From CBFHSD01 sp965658375 (GTDB lineage: Bacteria; Bacteroidota; Bacteroidia; Flavobacteriales_G; Salibacteraceae), in contig CBFHSD010000081.1 of NCBI GenBank assembly GCA_965658375.1, positions 1 to 7,040 on the forward strand: 7,040 nucleotides of DNA, read 5' to 3'. The stretch's first letter is position 1. The number at the start of each line of letters is the position of its first letter. Below the pieces are notes generated by a model. It was not told where the DNA came from. It did no database searches and saw only the letters and a program-made list of their open reading frames with translations. Shown here piece after piece: positions 1 to 4,768 of the stretch. The translations under genes were made by a program, and so were the position numbers.

Positions 1-8
1 TAACAAGT

Positions 9-1040
9 ATGATTAAGGCTAAGACCCTCTTAATTACTGGAGGTACAGGCTCTTTTGGAAATGCTGTACTGCAGCGTTTTCTAAACACGGAGCATTTCTC
101 TGAAATCCGCATTTTTTCTAGAGACGAGAAAAAACAGGACGATATGCGCAATCGGCTAAAATCAGATAAACTACGCTTTTACATAGGTGATGTGCGTGAT
201 TACGAAAGTATTGAACCTGCTACCAGAGGGGTTGATTATATTTTTCATGCAGCGGCTTTAAAGCAAGTGCCTTCCTGCGAGTTCTTTCCCATGCAAGCGG
301 TAAAGACCAATGTAGAGGGAACTCATAATGTGATTCGGGCAGCTGGAAAGAATAAAGTGCACAAAGTCATTTGTTTAAGCACCGATAAAGCAGCATATCC
401 GATTAATGCCATGGGTATTTCCAAGGCAATGATGGAGAAGGTAGCCATAGCAGAGAGTCGGAATTTGCAGAATACGACCGTATGTCTTACGCGCTATGGA
501 AATGTGATGGCATCGCGTGGGTCAGTCATTCCATTGTTTATCAATCAGCTAAAAACAGGTCAAGCCCTCACTATTACCGATCCGAATATGACCCGCTTTT
601 TGATGAGTCTTCACGATGCCGTGGATTTGGTATTATTTGCCTTTGAGCATGGGAATTCCGGAGACCTGTTTGTGAATAAAGCACCGGCATCTACTATTGG
701 TGATTTGGCTCAAGCGATGAAAGAATTATCGGATAAGCAGAATGAGATTAAAATCATCGGTACACGACATGGAGAAAAGCTTTACGAAACGCTATGTACT
801 CGGGAAGAGATGATCAAGGCAGAGGATATGGGCGATTTTTACCGAATTCCGGCTGACAACCGCGATTTGAACTACGCCATGTACTTTTCAGAAGGAGAAG
901 CAAATATATCTGAGATAGAAGATTATCATTCGCACAATACCAATCGCTTGGATGTAGAAGCGGTCAAGGCACTGGTGAAGGAGCTGGCCTATGTGCAAAA
1001 GGAATTGTTTGGGGAAGAAGTGGAGGACTTTTTAGTTTGA
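9..1040 (+). CDS. fnlA: UDP-GlcNAc 4,6-dehydratase/5-epimerase (FnlA/CapE type)
   Basis: A 343-residue cytoplasmic short-chain dehydrogenase/reductase (SDR). Known members of this family use bound NAD(P) to take UDP-GlcNAc to a UDP-4-keto-6-deoxy-L-sugar, the first step towards UDP-L-FucNAc. The N-terminal Rossmann fold carries TGGTGSFG (residues 10-17), followed by HAAALKQVP (80-88). The catalytic region reads STDKAAYP (124-131), giving D126 and K127, then MGISK (135-139). The usual SDR Tyr of YxxxK is thus Met, which is the hallmark of the CapE/FnlA/PseB-like branch and not a defect. RYGNVMASRGSVIP (162-175) and the C-terminal HGEKLYETL segment also match. There is no signal peptide or membrane segment, which separates it from the long membrane-bound CapD/FlaA1-type dehydratases. 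The length is normal. It is the first gene of the pathway order dehydratase, reductase, 2-epimerase. PseB and related dehydratases are the alternative, but the fnlB and fnlC partners downstream favour FnlA. The TAA at 1-3 may be the stop of a gene upstream. Confidence 0.93.
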   Translation: MIKAKTLLITGGTGSFGNAVLQRFLNTEHFSEIRIFSRDEKKQDDMRNRLKSDKLRFYIGDVRDYESIEPATRGVDYIFHAAALKQVPSCEFFPMQAVKTNVEGTHNVIRAAGKNKVHKVICLSTDKAAYPINAMGISKAMMEKVAIAESRNLQNTTVCLTRYGNVMASRGSVIPLFINQLKTGQALTITDPNMTRFLMSLHDAVDLVLFAFEHGNSGDLFVNKAPASTIGDLAQAMKELSDKQNEIKIIGTRHGEKLYETLCTREEMIKAEDMGDFYRIPADNRDLNYAMYFSEGEANISEIEDYHSHNTNRLDVEAVKALVKELAYVQKELFGEEVEDFLV

Positions 1041-1049
1041 TATGAATTG

Positions 1050-1067
1050 GGAATTAGAAACTAGAAA
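1050..1067 (+). repeat. Left arm of imperfect inverted repeat around the four-helix-bundle gene
   Basis: GGAATTAGAAACTAGAAA here matches the reverse complement of 1440-1457 (GGAACTCGAAATTGGAGA) at 13 of 18 positions, and four of the five differences are transitions. The two arms lie just outside the start and stop of the broken gene between them. They could be ends of a small passenger unit. The match is weak, and A/G-rich low complexity could explain part of it. Confidence 0.4.
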
Positions 1068-1072
1068 GGGTA

Positions 1073-1433
1073 ATGAAAACGCATAAAAAATCTAGATGTT
1101 TGGAAAAATTCAATAGATCTAGTCACTGATGTTTATAAGCTTACAGCTAATTTCCCCAATGAAGAAAAATACGGTTTAGTTAGTCAACTTAGGCGGGCTT
1201 CGGTTTCTATTCCTAGTAATATAGCAGAAGGTGCTGCTCGGCAATCCAATAAAGAATATATTCAGTATTTATATGTGTCACTAGGTAGCTTGATGGAATT
1301 GGATACTTAGTTGATTATTTCAAGGAATATCGGATTCATTTCTGAAGAAACTTTACTTCAGTTGCAGTTTAGAATAAAAGAAATCGGAAAGATGCTAAAT
1401 GGTTTAATTAACTACAGAAAAAGCAAGTCCTAA
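1073..1433 (+). pseudogene. Four-helix-bundle (S23/23S-rRNA-IVS-like) protein, broken by frameshift and stop
   Basis: The frame from 1086 to 1433 reads KNLDVWKNSIDLV, then QLRRASVSIPSNIAEGAAR and NKEYIQYLYVSLGSLMELDT. This is the conserved pattern of the four-helix-bundle family first met in 23S rRNA intervening sequences of some bacteria and common in Bacteroidota; its function is unknown. Two lesions are visible. The natural start ATG at 1073 is out of frame by one base: removing one A from the A6 run at 1085-1090 gives MKTHKNLDVW, a typical N-terminus. A TAG at 1308-1310 falls at codon 79, where the family usually has Gln, so a single C-to-T change (CAG to TAG) would explain it. The rest (LIISRNIGFISEETL to the stop at 1431-1433) stays open and recognisable, giving about 119 codons, which is normal length. 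No alternative start exists in the homologous frame, because TGA precedes it at 1074-1076. The gene sits between fnlA and the cupin gene and has no evident role in sugar synthesis. Confidence 0.85.
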
Positions 1434-1439
1434 ATCCAA

Positions 1440-1457
1440 TCTCCAATTTCGAGTTCC
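1440..1457 (-). repeat. Right arm of imperfect inverted repeat around the four-helix-bundle gene
   Basis: This is the partner of the arm at 1050-1067 (13 of 18 positions match when reverse-complemented). It begins seven bases after the stop of the broken gene and ends 15 bases before the start of the cupin gene, so it fills most of that short spacer. Confidence 0.4.
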
Positions 1458-1472
1458 TGGCGCCTAATCCCT

Positions 1473-1859
1473 ATGCTTATAAAAGGTAAAACATACACAG
1501 ATTTTCGAGGGACAATTCGTTTTGTAAACGACTTCGATATGTCCTCGGTAGTTCGAATGTATTGCATAGAGCCAAAGCCTGATGTTATTCGTGCTTGGCA
1601 AGGGCATAAAAAGGAGACCAAATGGTTTTGCGCAGTAAACGGAAGTTTTCTTGTAAAGAGCGTAAATATGGACACGTTAAAGAAAACGGAGTATCAATTA
1701 AACTCCAATGAGAGTGAGGTTTTAGAAATCGCCCCTGGCCATTACAATGGCTTTGAGGCGCTGGAGGAAGGAAGTGTACTGATGGTTTATTCGGATTTAG
1801 GATTAGAGGAATCTAAAAACGATGATTTTAGGGAATCTTTAGATATCATCGAGTGGTAA
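1473..1859 (+). CDS. Small cupin protein, sugar-epimerase/ketoisomerase-like (WxcM/FdtA/RmlC-related)
   Basis: A 128-residue single-domain soluble protein that looks like a cupin (double-stranded beta-helix). It opens with GKTYTDFRGTIRFVNDFD (residues 5-22), and its most conserved stretch is IRAWQGHKKETKWF (39-52), followed by VNGSFLV (56-62) and IAPGHYNGFEALEEGS (86-101). This is the pattern of small 'sugar epimerase' cupins in O-antigen clusters, distantly related to RmlC 3,5-epimerases and FdtA-type 3,4-ketoisomerases. The usual first His of the RGxHxH-like motif is Gln43 here; H45 and E48 are present. The reaction cannot be fixed from sequence. It may epimerise or isomerise the 4-keto product of FnlA, but FnlB downstream already carries its own cupin domain, so this enzyme is either redundant or defines a different product. 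The start at 1473 is chosen because the conserved N-terminus begins there; no ribosome binding site is evident, as is usual in Bacteroidota. Confidence 0.72.
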   Translation: MLIKGKTYTDFRGTIRFVNDFDMSSVVRMYCIEPKPDVIRAWQGHKKETKWFCAVNGSFLVKSVNMDTLKKTEYQLNSNESEVLEIAPGHYNGFEALEEGSVLMVYSDLGLEESKNDDFRESLDIIEW

Positions 1860-1923
1860 TAGAACACGGATGACACAGATTTTTATCCGCGTAAATTCGC
1901 TAAATCAGCATCATTAACGTTCC
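1860..1923 (+). repeat. Gene-less palindromic repeat element filling the spacer before fnlB
   Basis: The spacer between the cupin stop and fnlB consists almost wholly of repeat sequence. Its left part (1862-1879, GAACACGGATGACACAGA) recurs inverted inside fnlC at 4289-4306 with 16 of 18 identities. Its right part (1885-1923) matches 3471-3509, which follows the GxxExxY gene, at 29 of 39 positions without gaps. The ends are themselves an imperfect inverted pair: 1862-1882 against the complement of 1902-1922, 14 of 21. It therefore resembles the two flanks of the GxxExxY unit joined without a gene. Similar degenerate CCGCGTAAATCCGC-like sequence is common beside GxxExxY genes in this phylum, to my recollection. 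Confidence 0.65.
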
Positions 1924-1936
1924 AAAAACAAACACG

Positions 1937-3067
1937 ATGAAAAAAATAGGCATAACCGGTCAAAATGGTTTTGTTGGGTATCACCTCTACCAAACCCTCA
2001 AGCTTTACAGAGATGAGTTTACTCTGGTTGACTTTGAGCGTTCCTACTTTGAAGATGATGCCAAGTTAGATGCATTCGTTGCAAATTGTGAGGTGATAGT
2101 GCATTTAGCAGCTTTGAATCGCCACAATGACCCTGAGGAGATTTACCGCATGAATACTGGGCTTACCCAAAAACTCATAGCTGCCTTAGAGCGTACGGGA
2201 AGCTCTCCACAAGTGATTTTATCCTCTTCCACCCAAGAAGAAAAGGATAACCCTTATGGAAAATCCAAAAAGGAAGCGCGTGAAGCGCTGGCAGCCTGGG
2301 CTTCAAGTTCGGGGGCTTGCTTTACAGGTATGGTCATTCCCAATGTCTATGGCCCTTTCGGTCGTCCCTATTACAATTCGGTAGTTGCTACTTTTTGTCA
2401 TCAAGTTTCCCATGGAGAGGAACCTAAAATTGAGGTGGACGGTCAACTAAAACTGATTTATGTCGGTGAATTAGTGGCAGAAATATTTAAGAGTATAAAT
2501 GAAGCTATAAATGAGGCTGAGTTATGGGTGAATCATACAGCAGAATCCAAAGTGTCAGAGCTATTGAATTTGCTGCAGCAGTACAAGGAGGTTTACCAAG
2601 ATGGGGGCGGGGTACCGGCCATCACTAACCAATTTGAGCATAAGCTCTTTAATACCTACCGCTGCTACATGCCGAAAGCCGAGTACTTTCCGCGTCAATT
2701 TACGAAACACGCGGATAATAGAGGCCACTTTGTAGAGCTGATGAGAGCGGGGATATCAGGACAGACTTCTTTTTCCACCACCAAACCAGGCATTACCCGT
2801 GGGGAGCATTTTCATACCCGCAAGATTGAACGTTTTGCGGTGATTCAAGGAAAAGCACAAATTCAGTTGCGTAGAATCGGTACGGATGAAGTAATGAGTT
2901 TTGAATTGAACGGTGAAAATCCCTCTTATGTGGACATGCCCATTTGGTATACCCACAACATCACCAATATTGGGGGGGGAGAGTTGATCACGGTTTTTTG
3001 GATTAACGAGCCTTATAATGCGGAGGATCCTGATACTTGGTTTGAGAAGGTGGTAATAGAACGTTGA
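1937..3067 (+). CDS. fnlB: Bifunctional UDP-sugar 4-ketoreductase/3-epimerase (FnlB/CapF type)
   Basis: A 376-residue soluble two-domain enzyme. In characterised CapF, the C-terminal zinc cupin 3-epimerises the UDP-4-keto-6-deoxy-L-sugar made by CapE/FnlA, and the N-terminal SDR domain reduces the 4-keto group with NADPH to give UDP-N-acetyl-6-deoxy-L-talosamine. The SDR domain starts with ITGQNGFVG (residues 6-14), has VHLAALNRHND (55-65), the serine region VILSSSTQ (93-100), the catalytic YGKSK (Y107, K111), and PNVYGPFGRP (135-144). The cupin begins near residue 250 (EYFPRQFTKHADNRGHFVE), with ITRGEHFHTRKIERF (286-300) giving probable metal ligands H291, H293 and E298, and WYTHNI with H340. 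The domain order and length match CapF. The start at 1937 lies directly before the Rossmann motif. The gene lies 77 bases after the cupin gene; that gap is repeat sequence. The last few codons overlap the start of the next repeat unit. Confidence 0.93.
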   Translation: MKKIGITGQNGFVGYHLYQTLKLYRDEFTLVDFERSYFEDDAKLDAFVANCEVIVHLAALNRHNDPEEIYRMNTGLTQKLIAALERTGSSPQVILSSSTQEEKDNPYGKSKKEAREALAAWASSSGACFTGMVIPNVYGPFGRPYYNSVVATFCHQVSHGEEPKIEVDGQLKLIYVGELVAEIFKSINEAINEAELWVNHTAESKVSELLNLLQQYKEVYQDGGGVPAITNQFEHKLFNTYRCYMPKAEYFPRQFTKHADNRGHFVELMRAGISGQTSFSTTKPGITRGEHFHTRKIERFAVIQGKAQIQLRRIGTDEVMSFELNGENPSYVDMPIWYTHNITNIGGGELITVFWINEPYNAEDPDTWFEKVVIER

Positions 3068-3097
3068 TAACACGGGTTTGACAGAATCTCACTGATT
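3059..3097 (+). repeat. Left flank of the GxxExxY unit
   Basis: GAACGTTGATAACACGGG at 3059-3076 matches the left end of the spacer element at 1862-1879 at 12 of 18 positions. Both copies sit inside a longer context, since GTGGTAATAGAAC is identical at 1853-1865 and 3050-3062. The tract continues as a decayed CACGG...GACAGA...CACTGATT pattern up to the ATG of the GxxExxY gene. It overlaps the last three codons of fnlB. Confidence 0.5.
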
Positions 3098-3099
3098 CA

Positions 3100-3466
3100 A
3101 TGCTGCATAAAGAGCTAACAGAAGATACTAAAAGCTTGTTTTGATGTCTACAATAAACTTGACTACGGTTTTTTGGAGAAGGTTTATGAAAATGCATTGT
3201 TCATTGAGCTGAGTGAATTAGGTTTATTTACTCAGAAGCAGGTTCCATTGAAAGTGCATTATAAAGATCAAGCAGTAGGTGAGTATTTTGCTGATTTGAT
3301 TGTAGAGAATAAAGTAATAGTAGAACTTAAAGCAGCTGAAAGCATTCGTGAAGAGCATGAGTTTCAACTGATAAATTACCTTAAAACAACAGACATTGAG
3401 GTTGGCCTACTTTTGAACTTCGGAAAGAGGCCTCAATTCAAGAGAAAAATATTTTCAAATAATTAA
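3100..3466 (+). pseudogene. GxxExxY protein (PD-(D/E)XK nuclease-like fold), frameshifted near the start
   Basis: From 3119 on, the frame encodes the conserved core of the GxxExxY family: ACFDVYNKLDYGFLEKVYE, with G, E and Y in the defining spacing, then FADLIVENKVIVELKA carrying the D...ExK residues of a nuclease-like fold, and QLINYLKTTDIEVGLLLNFG near the end. The true start is most likely ATG at 3100, giving MLHKELTEDTK, the usual N-terminus, but it runs into TGA at 3142-3144. Adding two bases near 3129-3133 (for example TA, giving LTEDTIKACF) rejoins the frames at the expected spacing and yields about 122 residues, the normal length. A TTG at 3173 could start a shorter 97-residue product, but that would cut into the GxxExxY motif itself. 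No role in sugar synthesis is known for the family; its biochemical function is unproven. It separates fnlB from fnlC and is flanked by repeats at 3059-3097 and 3471-3509. Confidence 0.82.
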
Positions 3467-3470
3467 TGAT

Positions 3471-3509
3471 ATCCGCGGTAATCCGCTATATCCGTTTAAT
3501 TCACGTTTC
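3471..3509 (+). repeat. Right flank of the GxxExxY unit
   Basis: This 39-base tract begins ATCCGCGGTAATCCGCTATA and lies between the GxxExxY stop and the fnlC start. It matches 1885-1923, in the spacer before fnlB, at 29 of 39 positions without gaps. It also contains an internal tandem-like TAATCCGC/TATATCCG pattern. The same-position placement just ahead of two successive pathway genes argues for a repeat family and not for conserved promoters. Confidence 0.65.
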
Positions 3510-3514
3510 ATCAA

Positions 3515-4681
3515 ATGAAAAAACTAAAAGTCCTTACCGTAGTTGGCACCCGCCCCGAAATCATTCGTCTATCACGAGTGATGAAAGCCTTGGATGAAAG
3601 TCCGGCAATTGAACATATCACCGTACATACAGGCCAGAATTACGACTTTGAGCTTAACGAAGTATTCTATGAAGATTTAGGAGTGCGAAAGCCAGATCAT
3701 TTCTTAAATGCCGCTGGTGCCAATGCTACTGAAACAGTTGGTAAAATACTTATTGCTATTGATCCTATCTTGGAAAAGGAGCAACCGGAGGCTTTTTTGG
3801 TATTAGGCGATACCAATTCCTGTTTGTGTGCCATTCCCGCTAAGAAGCGCAAGATTCCTATTTTTCACATGGAAGCAGGTAACCGTTGCTTCGATCAACG
3901 CGTACCTGAGGAAACCAATCGAAAAATTGTAGATCATATTGCGGATATCAATTTGACGTATTCATCTATTGCGCGAGAGTATCTGTTGCGCGAGGGGTTA
4001 TCTCCAGATCGCATTATTAAAACAGGCTCCCCTATGTTCGAGGTCTTGGATGCCTACAAGGAAAAGATAGCCAGTTCAAATATTCTAGAATCATTAGGTC
4101 TAGAAAAGGGCAAGTACTTCGTAGTTTCGGCTCATCGTGAAGAAAACATAAGCAGCGATAAAAACTTTTTTGGACTGTTGGAGTCATTGAATCAAATCGC
4201 TGAAAAATACCAGCACCCCATTATTGTTTCTACGCACCCCAGAACGCGTAAACGCCTCGAGTTATTAAATCAGCGCGAACCCGCTGAGTCTGCGTCATCC
4301 GCGTTCCAAATAAGTCCATTAATTCAATGGCAAAAGCCGATGGGCTTTTCGGATTACAACGCGCTTCAGGTCAATGCGAAGGCTGTATTATCCGATAGCG
4401 GCACCATCTCGGAGGAGTCGTCTATTTTAAATTTCAGAGCATTGAATATACGTGATGCACATGAAAGACCCGAAGCAATGGAGGAAGCGGCTGTTATGAT
4501 GGTGGGCTTAAGTCCAGAGCGCATTTTACAAGGCGTTAAACAGCTTGAATTTCAATCAGTTGGGCAAAAGCGAGATTTTAGGCAAGTGGGTGATTACAGC
4601 ATGCCTAATGTATCTCAAAAAATGGTAAAAATCATATTGAGCTATACAGACTATGTGAACCGAGTTGTTTGGAGTTTATAA
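3515..4681 (+). CDS. fnlC: UDP-N-acetylhexosamine 2-epimerase (FnlC/CapG type, WecB family)
   Basis: A 388-residue soluble non-hydrolysing UDP-GlcNAc 2-epimerase homologue with the GT-B fold. FnlC/CapG enzymes invert C2 of UDP-N-acetyl-6-deoxy-L-talosamine to give UDP-L-FucNAc, the last step after FnlA and FnlB. Seen: VVGTRPEIIRLS (residues 9-20), HTGQNYD (38-44), LVLGDTNS (95-102) with D99, HMEAGNRCFDQRVPEETNRK (118-137) with E120 and the E132/E133 pair, VSAHREEN (204-211) with H207, STHPRTRKR (239-247) and LSDSGTISEES (292-302). HMEAGNRCFDQRVPEETNR is more typical of the FnlC/CapG subgroup than of plain WecB. It appears about a dozen residues longer than usual for the subgroup. The excess falls at about residues 253-264 (QREPAESASSAF), exactly where the DNA carries a copy of the spacer repeat (4279-4307). 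All recognised motifs are intact on both sides, so the enzyme is probably functional. The start at 3515 is just ahead of the conserved strand KVLTVVGTRPE. Confidence 0.93.
   Translation: MKKLKVLTVVGTRPEIIRLSRVMKALDESPAIEHITVHTGQNYDFELNEVFYEDLGVRKPDHFLNAAGANATETVGKILIAIDPILEKEQPEAFLVLGDTNSCLCAIPAKKRKIPIFHMEAGNRCFDQRVPEETNRKIVDHIADINLTYSSIAREYLLREGLSPDRIIKTGSPMFEVLDAYKEKIASSNILESLGLEKGKYFVVSAHREENISSDKNFFGLLESLNQIAEKYQHPIIVSTHPRTRKRLELLNQREPAESASSAFQISPLIQWQKPMGFSDYNALQVNAKAVLSDSGTISEESSILNFRALNIRDAHERPEAMEEAAVMMVGLSPERILQGVKQLEFQSVGQKRDFRQVGDYSMPNVSQKMVKIILSYTDYVNRVVWSL
4279..4307 (-). repeat. Copy of the spacer repeat inserted in frame inside fnlC
   Basis: TCTGCGTCATCCGCGTTC at 4289-4306 is the reverse complement of 1862-1879 with 16 of 18 identities, both differences being transitions. 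Read in the + direction, 4279-4307 also aligns without gaps to 1895-1923 at 20 of 29 positions, as expected if the element is partly palindromic. It is GC-rich against its surroundings and keeps the frame open, encoding EPAESASSAF-like sequence between LELLN and ISPLIQW of the epimerase. Confidence 0.6.
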
Positions 4682-4768
4682 ATATTTCTGCCGTGGATAT
4701 ATGCTATGTTACTCCTCGTTCAACAAGCTTTCTTAATTTAAGATTTTGACTTCGAAATATATAACTGA

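Noticed and set aside
124..139. Missing catalytic Tyr in the FnlA SDR motif (Met135 in MGISK; these positions are residue-based, gene at 9-1040)
   Set aside because: Met at this position is normal for the CapE/FnlA branch, so it is not a defect.
1073..1433. Programmed frameshift or stop-codon recoding to express the four-helix-bundle protein
   Set aside because: It would need both a shift right after the start and readthrough of TAG; no slippery site with a downstream structure was seen, so ordinary decay is simpler.
1430..1675. Open frame on the - strand
   Set aside because: It overlaps the well-supported cupin gene and the repeat before it, and its translation shows no recognisable family pattern.
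2756..3197. Two open frames on the - strand (2756-3073 and 3003-3197)
   Set aside because: They lie opposite the cupin domain of FnlB and the repeat plus GxxExxY start, have no family-like motifs, and are explained by codon bias of the + strand genes.
3173..3466. Intact 97-residue gene starting at TTG 3173
   Set aside because: It starts inside the GxxExxY motif, and the family's normal N-terminus is present upstream in another frame from ATG 3100, so this is the tail of a frameshifted gene.
4731..4743. Perfect short palindrome TCTTAATTTAAGA followed by TTTT, as a possible terminator or promoter site between fnlC and the next gene
   Set aside because: It is entirely AT-rich with six-base arms and no GC stem, so it would not form a stable terminator, and no good Bacteroidota-type promoter spacing (TTTG...TAnnTTTG) could be placed there.
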